NCBI GenBank assembly: GCA_013398955.1
Contig: VWPU01003052.1
Coordinates: forward strand, 365,777 to 429,776
Length of the DNA stretch: 64,000 bases
From: Callaeas wilsoni
Lineage: Eukaryota > Chordata > Aves > Passeriformes > Callaeidae
Direction: 5' to 3'
Shown piece after piece: positions 26,334 to 38,400 of the stretch. Positions within the stretch are counted from its first letter, which is position 1. Each line of letters opens with the position of its first letter. A program made the position numbers and the translations under genes. Below the pieces are notes generated by a model, which did no database searches, had not been told where the DNA came from, and saw only the letters and a program-made list of their open reading frames with translations.

Positions 26334-26870
26334 TTGCCGAGGTCTCCACAAATCCACATACAGTGGGTCAGAAGAGTGCAACAAGCTAGCAGAGGAGTTA
26401 AATTAATCTCTTGCATCGTGTCTGCTGCTGAGAGTAGTGTAGAAATTCCTGTGCCAAAGGCACTTTGCAAAGAAAATCAGAGTGTGGCCTTTATACAGAT
26501 TGAAGTCTCTAAGGAGGAAGTTGTAGAGTAACTTGAGAAACTCAAGTGCAGTAAATCACCACAACCGGATGGTGTTCATCTGGGAGTTCTGAGGGGAAAT
26601 AAAGTGAGAAAAAGCCAAGATACTGACAAGAGGACGCCTTCTTCCCTTGAAAAATGCAGCAGCACAAGAAGGCTGGGAAGCCCTATTATGTTGCCTGTCT
26701 TCAAAAGGAGATGAGGAAAATCCCGAGAATAAAAGAGATTTGAAGTTTGCCACAGTTTTAGGGAGCCCAAAACACCAGTTCTGAATAACAGCTCAAGAGA
26801 GGGCTTGTTGGACAAGAACACCCCATAAAGGTGTTCTTTGGTTTCCCAAACCACTAAGGCTGTTATAACA
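26334..26870 (+). mobile_element. Fossil CR1 LINE, reverse-transcriptase region
   Basis: A decayed CR1 ORF2 segment upstream of the element's 3' end. An open stretch at 26334-26531 ends at a stop, after which the same frame reads LEKLKCSKSPQPDGVHLGVLR, matching the CR1/L3 pattern L-x-x-L-x-x-x-KS-x-GPDGIHPRVLRE. Further on, 'ttgcctgtcttcaaaaggag' gives LPVFKR (family: TPVFKKG) and 'gtgttctttggtttcc' gives VFFGFP (family: VFFDFSKAFDTV, around RT motif A). The catalytic aspartate of motif A is lost and the frame is broken several times, so it is inactive. Boundaries are approximate; decayed CR1 sequence may continue beyond 26870. Confidence 0.75.
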
Positions 26871-29800
26871 GGGGAAAGTGCACTCAGTTACTTTGAAAAA
26901 CCAGTGGAGCAGCCTTCAGAGGAAAAGTGGCATGACAGGGTCTTCTCAGAGAAAGTTGACCAAATGATCCAAATATTCTAAAGATTTTGCAGAGGTCAAC
27001 TATGAGCAATTGTCACAGGGAATATTAAGAAACAAAACTGAGAATAATACTTGGTGATTATTTCATCCTGGAATGAGCTACAAATCAGTCTGTAAGAAGT
27101 GAATATGGGAAGCATTTCCCTTTCTATTAAGGCAGGGAAAGGTGAACACCCAGTAGTAGGTATCAGGATAAGTGTCATAGCAAATAAATTGGTCTGCATA
27201 CCAAGTCCTGATGCATTCAAATTAGTATATCCAGAATCCACCCAAGATCTGGATTCAAGTCACACATGTGGTTCCCATCTTAAAAGAGGACGAATCAATT
27301 CCTGGGTTGAAACTCCTGAGGTTTGTGCTCTGGGGTTTGAATACTCCATATTCAAAGAGTCCAGCCTACACGACAGTTATGTATGAAATATGGGGGGCTG
27401 GAGGAGTGCGTGTGTACACATAGCATGCAAAGGAAGCAATTAAATGTAAACCCAAAACTATTTAAAAAGTGATTCATGGCAAAAAGTGCTCTGATGCAGG
27501 GACTGTAAGTGTTTCTTCTTTACATTAACTTGCTGCAGCTACCTGAAAGGGCAGAATATTGCAAGTAACAGACAGCGGGAATTTTGCTGGGTTTGGTGAG
27601 CCCACTTACAATCAAACATTTTAAATTATCTGGATTTACATGGCTTTTTACCTTTTCATTTTCTCTCCTAAGTTTTTTTTAGTTCCTGTAGGCTAGGCCT
27701 GGTGTACTGAAGGCAAAGTTTCTTCAGTTTTAATTCGCTTTGTCTCTTGAATTCATTTTGAAAGCTTTCAAAGGAAGTCACAGGTAGGAATTAAAGAAAA
27801 TATAGAAAGTGGGACACTTCTGACTGGCTTGTATGTTTCCAGTGTCTAAAGAGAAAGCTTTTTTTTGAAGCAAACTGTAGGAGGGTTTGTAAAAATAGAT
27901 ATTTATATTTACATACTGGGACAGATCCTCAGCTGCCATGGAGCAGTATTGCTCCATCTTCTTGAACAGAGCTAATCCTATTCAGCACAGCTGAAAACCT
28001 GCCTCTCACACATGCACATATATGTGTGGAATATATCCAGGATTCTGTATTTTTCCAAATGTACAGAAAGCTGCTTTGCCCTCCAGGTGCTTTTGCCTGT
28101 GCACTAAGTTGTGGGAGTTACAGTTCCTCAGTTTTTAACAGAGGACGGTGTCTTCAGGGAGGCAGGGTGCAAAGGAATGTTGAGGTGTAAGGAGAAAGAC
28201 GCATGAACGAAGGAACTGGCATGAACATAGAAACCCAGAGAAGAATGTGAGGGAGAAAAATAGAAAAGAAAATGATGTCCCACATAGCCATGCTGTGCCA
28301 AGCAACGTCTGCATTCACAGCAACAGGGAGTTAAACTGTGATTGTGCAGCAACCATGACTTTTGGAAAACACCTCAGGTGTTTCCAGCTAGGTAGCAGGA
28401 ATAGCAGGAGACCTGCTGCTGTTGGCAAGGTGGAGAAAAAGGAGCTCTGCGCTCAGTTGTGCTGTTGTAGGAGTCACGTAACACAGCACGGAGAGTAGGT
28501 GTCACATCAGATAGTGCTAATAGGTGCCAACAGCCAGCTTCACCCCTTTCCCCTCAGTCTTCCCCTGCGTGAGACTCAAGTGAATATCAATGTGAAATAA
28601 CTCTGTCTGACCGTGTGCTTCTGCCCGCACAGTGGGACCCTGGTAGTGATTCAGACTGTACTGGACCCTGGACACATAATGTACACCGAATATCCATAAT
28701 AAATAATAATTACCACAGTAGGGGGCAGCAGCCAGCTGTGGAGGAAGAGTAGGGCCAGCTGCTGGAAGAGATGTAGGCACTGGCTGAGCATGCAAGCTGG
28801 GCACTGGGGAGGGCGAGAGGGCCATGGCTGGGAGCCAGTGGCAGCTTACTGCCAAGAAGAGGGAGATAAAAGCACAAAAGAGTTTCACCAGAGGGAGCTG
28901 CTCCTGGCCACCCCTCAGCAATCGGTAGCGGCCCTGATCCAGGAGGGAAGGCTGATGGCAAACAGGAGCATCGCCAGCCTGAGTGCGTGGCCAACTCTGC
29001 TCACATGTACCATGCTGGAGCTAGCAGGACGGGTGTCTGTAAGCCAAGCAAGCCTGCTGCAGGGAAACAGCCCTGCACAGACCTCTAGCTTGCAGGAGAC
29101 CCATACCTCCTCCAGAAATGAGGACACACTCATCCTGTTTCCCTCAACATCTCCCTAGATGCACCTCCAGCTAAAGCAGGGTCAATATTCCAGAAATGAC
29201 TGCAGCACCAAAAGAGACCGATAGGCACATGGTCGATGCTTTTCTGAACCCCCTGGTGCTCAGGTCTCCCTGATTTCATTTACAGAGAAGTGTCCTGGCA
29301 GCACTGAAGATCCCCAAACTGCAGTGCTATTACTTGTCTGAATTCCTCGGAAGGCCTGGCACTTAGCGCTTGGGTTCCCCAGGTGATATGGTAAACAAAA
29401 ATCTGCTTTTGAACACACCGCACACACTCAGCAGTCCAGTCCTCCAGTACAACTGAAATTTATCATAGATTTAAAATATTTTTCTAACCCCTCTGAAAAG
29501 AAATTTCTAAGACCAAATCAGCTCACCAGTCTCATTTTCACAAGGCCATTCATGGCATACTCCTCACACACCGGCTTCTAAACAAGAGTCAACAGCATCC
29601 CAAGGTCAGCTCCTCTATTTGTCCCATATGGGCTACTTAACTCTTGCACCAGCACAGCGTAACAATTAATTAGCACATGTTCTCTGTAATAATTATAACA
29701 ATGGGGCACATTTCCCTTGAATTTAGCTTAGTGAAATTTATCTTTACTTATATTCATGTCTTACCTTCAAGCGTGCTTTCTGTGCGTGGTTGTTTTTCAC

Positions 29801-30597
29801 TGAGTGCAATTGCAAATAGATAAAACCTGTTTGCTTTTCTCTCCCAAGAAGGAGCATGTGTATTCCCAGATTCTATTCGCATCCACCAGGAAAAGTCACA
29901 CACAACAACCGAAGCTTAGTTGGTTTTTTTTTTGCTGTGTTCCTGGTTGGTTGAGCATAGGGGGTGTGATATGGGTGATGTTAAAGGAAAGCTGCTTTTC
30001 CTCCCTTTCTCAACATAGCGGCTGACGGATTTTTTGGTTCCAGTAAAAAGAAAGAGCTACCATCTGAATCTGAGTTTATGTAGCCCAAAAGAGAGTGAAG
30101 AAATTGATAGAGGACATCCCAGGCAAATAGGGTATGGTATCAGGGAGAAATATTCATCATTTTTGTGGGTAGTAGACAAGCATAATCCATGTGTGAGCTC
30201 AAATGCAAATTCGTGGGCAACAAAAAGCCTATATGTTGAATATATATACAGTTCAAACATAAAGAACCAGATTCTTTCTGAATAACTTACATCTGAACAT
30301 CTGACCTTAAGAACCAGCCTCCTTTAAGCGCTGGCAAACACCAAGATTTGGAAGGAAGTTAGGGGTGTTGCACTATTTTGAAAGCTCTGTTTTGAACCAG
30401 CTGTCATTACGAATGTCTGCTGGTACCCCGTCTTAGCACACAGCCTGTCACGGGTGAGCATAATGAGAATGAGCCAATGGAGTATATTGAGCTATGCTTT
30501 CTTGCATGTCCTTGTAGCTCAAATAATCCCTTCACACAGCCATAACAGGTAAGCTTTGAATCTACTTATGCCACATTCTAATTGGTTCAATTTAATT

Positions 30598-30666
30598 TGT
30601 GTGTATGTCTCTCTGTGTGTGTTTGTATACACATATATGCATATTTATATGCACATATGTATATTT
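30598..30666. repeat. TG/TA-rich alternating purine-pyrimidine tract
   Basis: Imperfect TGTG, ATAT and GCAT alternation, partly self-complementary. Low-complexity microsatellite-like sequence. Confidence 0.8.
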
Positions 30667-31120
30667 GGACATCATTATTAAAAGTAAATATGCATATTGT
30701 CACAGATTATTTCTATGTTCGTAACAGATTCTTAGAGTAGTTGGCTTTATTACACAATAAAACCATAGAAATGTATTGCCTTCTTTAGAATAAATAAGGA
30801 ACACAGCACTCATTGTACCATATATGTTTAATAGTTTGGACATCTCAGTGCCCACATAAAAACAAGGAAACATATATTGCAATAGGCAGTATAATTATTT
30901 CAGCGAGGAACATCCATCCCACACTCCTAGAAATATGAGATTCAGCATCACGAGATTCTAGAATTATGTCATCAGCTGCACGAGTTTCACAGCTTATCTT
31001 TATGATTTTATGTTACAGAAGTAAACTCCAACAAAAATGTATAACACTGCCAATTTAACAGCACATTCATGTTAATACTAGCTGTAAAGATTTCAAAAAG
31101 GTGAATAGCATCAGCATTTC

Positions 31121-31208
31121 TATACATATGTGTGCACTTATATATACACATTTATACACGCACATGCACATATAAATGCACACATATATGTGTGTGCTAT
31201 GTATATAA
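31121..31208. repeat. CA/TA-rich alternating purine-pyrimidine tract
   Basis: Imperfect ACAC, ATAT and TGTG alternation with several local palindromes. It lies about 450 bp from a similar block at 30.6 kb. Confidence 0.8.
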
Positions 31209-33934
31209 CCTGTCTTTAGATATTCTATTATTTTAAAAGGTTGATTCTAAGTACATTAAACTTGAAAACAATGTTCTATACAGTTGACCAATTTAAAGAA
31301 GTCCCTGCTGGTGCACAGAAGATCGAGCTAGCTGAGATCATTAAGCATCATCAGATGAGGCTGCAGGTAGCTGAAACATTCCTTAATGAAAATCTAAAAA
31401 GAGCAGATTAAAATTATATTCCTCCAATCCAACAGAACACAAAGGTAAAGACAGTCAATTACAACCAAGATCTCATCTAGCACTAAAGGAATGTTGTAGT
31501 TTGTAGATCAGAATTTATTGCCTGAAGTGAACAGCTAGGCTTGTGACTATGGATATAATTACTTTCTACAATGTGCTCTCCTAGCACTCAGACGTAGTTA
31601 TGGAAGATGATGGAAGATGTCTTCCATAATTTTAGTCTGTTATGTTCATACTAAGAGTTAGAAAATCTCAACAACAGCATCAAAGTTTTTTTATCTGTGC
31701 TATTCTGTCATTTTACATTATAAGAAATAAAATAAATGCAACATGCCATGTATTTGTTTTTTTGAACTCCTAGATTAACTGTTTTAATAGTGTTTTGTTG
31801 GCCAACAAAGTGGCACCAAGGAAGTGGTTCAAGCAGGATACTCTACCTGTGTGCCTGTTCAGAACGCTTGCTGCTTTCCCCTGGACACATCAGGAGGGGT
31901 TTTTCAGTGACAAGACACTAAGGGTGCTCAGCTCTATACCAAATCTGGTGTTAGATCAGAGAAACGTATCACATCTTTAAAATCTCATAACTGAAAAAGA
32001 TACTGACAGGCAGTTGTGTGACTAGAAGAGATGAAGAATAACGGGGAGGCTGAAAGGACTGCTACATTAGGGAAGATTAAGTGAGCTAAATATCTATGAG
32101 TTGCCTTAATGCTAACTAAACACAACATGACACTAGTTAAAAGAGATCAAAGGGAAAGAAGGAAATTTGCAAAGGGACATAAAAAGAAGAAATATGATGG
32201 CGTTAAGAAAGGAAAAAACTCCTGACAACAAGATACTCTAGGCAACACCACCTCTCCCTTGGACATGGTGTCACTTAGGAAATTTAACCTAGGCACAGAA
32301 AAACCACAAAAATATGCCATAAGAAACAATTTCATTGTGTCAGGAAGATGTACTGGATGACCCAAAATATACATTGCTAATTGGTGTGCACCTGTTATCT
32401 GTGACTTTCCTTGCTTGTATGGCCAATTCATCGTTACTTGTCTGTATTTGGTTTCTCTGGGTCCCATCCAACTCACGCTGCAGTCAACAGAAGTTTCCGA
32501 CAGGAGCAATAGGACCTCAATGTCTGTTCCAAGTCTTTGTTGTTCTAAAAACAAGAGGGGAAAAAAAGCCCACACTACTTTGCAAGAACTTAATGCATCT
32601 GGTGTACGAACGTATATGCAACTAAACCAGACTGATCCCTTAAAACATTTTGGATATTTAAACCCGTGTTTATCCTTAGAGATATCTGAGGAAATGTGTG
32701 TTTGCTTTCACAAAAGCAGCCAAAATTTTTGCTAGAGAGGAAACTTACAGTTCATTTGAAAATAACTTCTAATGAATAATTGCTTTGGTCATAGAACAGT
32801 GAAGAAAATTCTCTACACCAAACTAAAAATAAATTCTATACATTACACGGACATGGCAGAGATCTTTCTAGTGTTAAAGCAGTAATGCAACTGATGGAAA
32901 AAAACTAATCATGAATCCTGAACTCAAGATCATAGTTTTCAAACACTTTTACCCAATGTCTTAGTATATACAATCAAATAGTACTTAAAATCCACTTGCT
33001 TGCGGGTAGGGAATCACTATTTTGTGGCAGCTTAGTGTTGGCCCCTTGAGAGACACAAAATTCTGTGTGAGTCGGGCTGAATGTTCAGGGGTCAGGGCTG
33101 TGTGTTGGTGTTGTTCATATATCTAGCGGCTGGTATTGTAAATCTTTAGAGCAACGTTTCTTGAAAATACTAAACAGACATTTTGGTCACCAGTATTGAG
33201 CCTGTGGCTATACTGCTTCAGGCTGTGATCTTGTCAGCTTTTACAAGATGAGTCGAGTCAGACAGGGTCACTACTTGGATTGGTAATTCTAAGGAAAGGC
33301 GGGAGCTGCCGGAAGTGTCTCAGTCGATAGAATAGCTGTAACTGTTTTCCCTGAGTCTTTTCTAATATCCTGATGAAGGCATAATGCCAAGCCATGACAC
33401 AAGAGCAAGATCCTCACCCTCTACAGCCATCAAGTGCATCATTCACAAAGGGGTCTTTCCCTGGCCTGGCGTGGAAGTGTGAGGTACAGCATGCGGGAGA
33501 TGGCAAAATTCAGGTGCTGCATGCACACTCGGTCCTGGATGACCAGCATGTAAACGTGTGGCTCCAGCATGTTTCATCAGGAAGGGAGTACAGGTCAATG
33601 GCCTTTCTGACATCTTTGGGGTTGCTGGTAGCTCCAAATTAGGTTTTGTCCACGTCTACAAAGCAAAAGACAAGCCTACTGAGTGGAGATCGTGTACACT
33701 AACTTTCAGCCTCACACACTTCTACAGAAAGTATAGAAGGGCTGATAATGAAATCCCTGCCCAATGGTCTACATTGCCAAGAATTTTAAATTGTAAGCTA
33801 ACCAATTTCTCCTCTAAAGTTCAAACAATAAATAAAATTCTATGTGAAAAATGGAACCTTTTATTCTTTTGTTATAATCTGATCAGAGTAAACTACAGAT
33901 GTTAAAAGGCATTGTAGTTCAAAGAATTAAAAGA

Positions 33935-34190
33935 ATCTTACAGGGTTTGTACAAAGAAAAGAGTTTTAGAGAATAATATGGAAAATATTATAATGCTATT
34001 ATATAAATCAGTGGCACATCCTCACTTTGAATACTGTCTTCAAATTTGGTCACCTCATCCCTGAAAAAAGAAAGTAGAAATAGAACAAGTCCAGAGAATG
34101 GTAATAAAAATGATAAAAGTCAAAAGGACAGGAAATTTCTTGAGAAAAGAGAAAGAACGTAAGCACCAACTTGTCTCTCAGGAAAGACTT
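33935..34190 (+). mobile_element. Old CR1/L3-like LINE fragment (distal ORF2 end)
   Basis: Contains 'ggcacatcctcactttgaatactgtcttcaaatttggtcacc', then 'agtccagagaatggtaataaaaatgataaaag', then 'ggaaagactta'. This is the diagnostic order of the old CR1/L3 family (HPHLEY-C-VQFWSP, then KVQRRATKMIKG, in protein terms). It is diverged and interrupted by stops. Confidence 0.75.
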
Positions 34191-34204
34191 ATCCTCATGG
34201 GATA

Positions 34205-34317
34205 TTCATAGATATGGCACTTAGGGACATGGTTTAGTGGTGGACTTGGCAGTGTTAGGTTAATGGTTGGACTTGATGATCTTAGAGGTCTTTAATGATT
34301 CTATGGTTTTATGATTC
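34205..34317 (+). mobile_element. CR1 LINE 3' end, sense
   Basis: Reads 'ggcacttagggacatggtttagtggtggacttggcagtgttaggttaatggttggacttgatgatcttagaggtc', then ends in 'gattctatggttttatgattc'. This is the classic avian CR1 3' terminus with degenerate ATTCTATG units. It is clearly younger than the fragment directly upstream. Confidence 0.93.
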
Positions 34318-34573
34318 AAATCATACTGAACTGAACGAATCCTCTCCATAAACTTAGAACACATGCTGTTGTCTCAGACAAACTAGAAGACGTCCTTGGA
34401 CCTCAGCAGTTCTGGAAAGCTCTGGGACCTTGCATGAATCAGATATTGCAGGTATTTTTCTCAGTGTACCCTGTTATCTTAAAGAACTTTTAGCCACTGA
34501 AGGCCAATCTGACACATGGACAGTGGACAGGACACAGAGCTACATATTAGAAATGCTTGTCTTCCCTTGTTAA
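34318..34573. other. Spacer between two CR1 copies
   Basis: No gene. Parts (34480-34550) faintly resemble an old CR1 3' region, but too weakly to call. Confidence 0.4.
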
Positions 34574-34880
34574 ATCATAGAATCGTAGAGTGGTTAGGGT
34601 TGAAAGGGAACTTAAAATCATCTAATTCAAACCCTGCCACCATGAGCAGGGATAACTCCCGTTAGAGCAGGTTACTCAGAGCCCCATATAACGTGGCCTT
34701 GAACATTTCCAAGCATGGGGTGTCCAACGTCTCTGAGCAACCTGTTCCAGTGCCTTACCACTGTTATAGTAAAGAGTTTCATCCTAATATCTAATCTAAA
34801 TCTATTCTTCTTCATCTTAAGGCCATTGCCCCTTGTCGTGTCACTGAATGCACTTGTGAAAAGTCCTTTTCCAGGAACTT
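34574..34880 (-). mobile_element. CR1 LINE 3' end, antisense
   Basis: Starts AATCATAGAATCGTAGAGTGG, continues with 'gttgaaagggaacttaaaatcatctaattcaaaccctgcc', 'ggccttgaacatttccaagcatggggtgtcca', 'caacctgttccagtgcc' and 'ccattgccccttgtcgtgtcactgaatgc'. It is a roughly 300-bp 5'-truncated avian CR1 in reverse orientation. Confidence 0.95.
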
Positions 34881-35169
34881 GACTACATTCCTAACTCATT
34901 TTTTGGATCTAACTTTTAAAAACCTCACTTTTCCCTACCTTTCTTTCAAACTTCTGTAAGGCATAGGTGATTGAGAGGTACGAATCCATTGACTTGAGTG
35001 GCAACTTTTTCAGTTAAATCACTCATTTTCCTTGAAAATGTGCCATGTGTCTATTAAAATAGTCTCAGTCCCGAAGAACTCGCACAGTCTCCCTCACTTT
35101 TTGCGATGGGATCCCTAGGCTTCGTCAGAGTTCTAGTTAAGCATGACTACAATAAAAATAACATTTTGT

Positions 35170-35477
35170 CCTCTAGATCTTCAAACTTAATTAGGAGCAA
35201 AGGAAAAGAAATATTTCCTATCCTGCAAGGTGAAACAAAAAAGTATTGAATTTCAAATGGATGAAAAGTATTGGTTTTTCAAACAATATACAGCTAATTA
35301 ATGGAACTTGCTATTGCATAGTTAGTACTGAGACAAACAGCATCATATTTGCAAATAAGGAGTCATTTTTAGGCATGAAAGCAAATCTTCACACAAAGTT
35401 CAGGTTGGGTTAAATTCAGCAGAATTCATCATGCAGAGGGTCAGATTAGATGACAACAATGGTTGCTCCTAGTCTTA
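35170..35477 (+). mobile_element. Old CR1 LINE 3' end
   Basis: Includes 'acagctaattaatggaacttgctattgcatagttag' (family: 'agtcaacctgtggaactcattgccacaggatgtt') and ends with 'gggtcagattagatgacaacaatggttgctcctagtctta' (family: 'tgggattagatgatcataatggtcccttctggcctta'). It may be the 3' part of the same old element as 33935-34190. Confidence 0.7.
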
Positions 35478-38400
35478 AAAAAATCTGCAAGTTTTACTAG
35501 CTGCTACCATGCAATAATGTCTAATCATCCCAGTGGTTCATGGCATGTGCCAGTCAATAGGCAGTGTCAGAACAGCACCTTCACCCATGGTAAACCATCA
35601 CACTGGGCCTTCAGAGGATCAGGAAAGTCTAGGAGGCTTTTCAAACTGGTGGCTGTCACATCTCTTTCTAGAGCGGGACAAATCCTTTCTCCTCCAGCCC
35701 TGTATGGGAACCCCGGAGGCATCAGTCATATTCGTGCTGGCATGGTGTGTCTTCAGGTCTGTCTGCAGATCAGGAAAAAGCAGACCAAGTCCAGGAAGGT
35801 CTTGAGGAAAAACGTTTGGAGGAAAGTGAGGAAATCAAAAGGTCAATGGCTGCAATTAGCTGTATCTTTTGACCTGTGTGACAGCACACACTGGAGTCCC
35901 AGTGCCCCTTTACCCAGACCAGCATCCCTTCTGTCCCCATCTAAACCCAGAGCCACCCACAGGAACCTATAGAAGCAGAAGGTCCATCCTCAAGTGCCCA
36001 TGGTTGAGTTGTAACCAACTGAACCTTGGAAGAAGGACAACGTTCCCCGTGGACAAGTGTGTTCTATGACATTTCTGGCACTCTTTTCTACTTCAGATAT
36101 CCTAAGGTGGAGGCAGAAGCCAGGACATCTCCTTTGTACTTATTGCCTTATCTCGTGTTACCTTACTGTGGTGGGGCATGATAGATACCTGAGTCATCTC
36201 TGAACTGTTAAGAATATGTTAATGCTATCAAGGTACCAAGAGAATAGAGGCGCTTTTTGCCATGATTGCACTTACCTACAACTTCAGTCATCTTACAGGC
36301 CCCCCAAGAAATCAAGGAGGATGTCTTCTAGTGAATAACTGTACTGGAGTCATTTCAGTTAAGGGAAGTTGTTTTAGCATTGTGGGTTGAAAAAGTTATC
36401 TATTGGAGGGAAAAGAATACAAAAAAAATTAAAGGGAGCAAATCAGCTCCTTACACTAGTGGTTTTACACTACCAAGGTGTACTTTTATATAAAGTCACA
36501 GAACACACATAAAGTAAGCACAAAATGCTCATGCAGTTGCTATTCCAGGATGTTTGTAATGGCAAGTCGGATTGTAAATTATTTCTTTGGAGGCCAGAAA
36601 GCACAGTGGAAATAATGTATATTATTCATAAAAATGATTGTCCTGTTCACTTGTATACCTCTGCAATTTATTCTGTAACAGCTTTTTACTTCAAAGAAAT
36701 CACTAGCTAATGACATCTCAAACTTTAAAAAATCCACTTATTCACAACCCTGTCCCTGAGGGAATTCCTGCGTGTTATCAGAAATTTTTCCAAAGATCAT
36801 TAACAGATATTACAAACCAATTGAAACCGAGTATTTTCTTTGCAAATTACTTTTAACTTTAGAGCTATTGAAAAAAGACATTGAGTGATTTAATTTACTT
36901 AATCTGTCTACAGATTGCAGCTATGTGCATATCCTGTGATTGCATTTCCAACAAAAAGCATATATAACTATCCCTAATAGGGATATTTTTTTAAATTATC
37001 GTACAAGATCAGTAAGATCTCTGCAGATATTAATGTTTACTTTTTCATTTAGAAAATTGCACTCAAAAAAGAAATGGGCATCTTTATTCTGTTGTTATTT
37101 TAGAAATAATAGCACATTCTAATACTTATTTTACCTGCTATTTTAATTAAAACTCCAATAATCATCATATCCTTTGAGGATATGTTCTACTGATTTTTCT
37201 GAAAAACCACTGTATTTTCATTAGGCTGTGAAGACAATGTTTTAGAAACATCTTACATAGCAATGAGTATGCCAAAAGAGATCCTCTATCTTGCACCAAT
37301 CCAAAACAGCAAGCTAATTCAGCAGTGGAGGGCTGGAGAACTTATCTGATTCCGTACCTCATTGCTTTAAACTCCTCCCAGAGAACTTTACATGTGTCAG
37401 CACCACTTCTGCGGGAAGTATGAAAAATCTCTTCCCCCATGAATATTTAGCATGCAGCTTCCACCTAAGGATCCTGCTCTCTTTGCAGATAAGAGATAAG
37501 GCCTTGAAGCCCCTGAAGCTTGGGTGGAGTTTGAAGTTATTGGCTTTGAATGACAGTGAACACAGCTGCTGTACTTTGTGTACTGCTCAGTGCTGGTCCT
37601 GTGTTACATGTGCCTGGACACTCTTGGTAGACATATGGGTGAAGCAGTGGAAAGTTTGAGGAGGTGAATCAGGATTAACTGCTCAGAAGTTCAGCCCAGC
37701 TGAGCTGGTGACTGATGAAGAGGCATGAGTAGAGAACAAGATTTTAGATGTTTTAAGAACTTTCTTATCAAAAATGCAGGTGATGAAAAGTGCTGGGGGT
37801 GTGTAGATTGGGAACCTGGACTTGTACATCTATATCCCACATGAGTCTCAGTCATCCCCTTTCATGGCCCTGGGCCCGAAGATGGCTATTCAGAGAAGGA
37901 TCCAGATTTTTCACAGCAAACAGGTGCGTAAGCATCTTTTCATATCTTGCTTTGAGAGGTGGGAGAAATGTGCAAGAAGGGTGACAGAGAATTTTCAGGT
38001 GGTAGCACCTTCCTTGTATAGTCTGCATCTTCCCATCAGCTGGGTCAGAGGTCTGCAACCAGTCTAAAAACTTCTCCATTCCCAATATTTTGAACTCTTA
38101 CTCTCTTGCTGTTTTCCTTTCCTGGGTTACAACAGAAAGATCTCACAATTAAAATAATATCTTTTTTTCCCAGTGCATCAAAATACATGGGGTCAGTTAA
38201 GTTAAGCAAATTTCCAAACTCTGACAAGAGCTGAAAAAATTACTCCCTGAGCTACCTGGTGTGCAGTTTTACGCTGTAAATATTAAGAAACCATAAGTCT
38301 TTATAAAGGTCCCATGCCATTAGCTTAGCAACTTGTTCCTGCCACCATCCTGTGGAGGGAGGTAGGCATGAGAAAGAAGAGGAACTGGCTGCTACTGAGC

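Larger units (their letters stand above)
26871..33930. other. Non-coding stretch
   Basis: No supported gene. Mixed-GC segments at 28.5-29.2 kb and 33.4-33.7 kb carry overlapping frames on both strands without recognised domains. Two alternating purine-pyrimidine blocks lie at 30598-30666 and 31121-31208, and a small 9-bp-stem hairpin at 31599-31628. Confidence 0.5.

Noticed and set aside
33394..33642. Opposing frames that suggested a processed pseudogene
   Set aside because: No parent protein recognised, no poly-A tail and no target-site duplication seen.
35463..35972. Plus-strand open frame of 169 codons
   Set aside because: No recognisable domain, begins within an old CR1 end and overlaps another open frame of equal quality.
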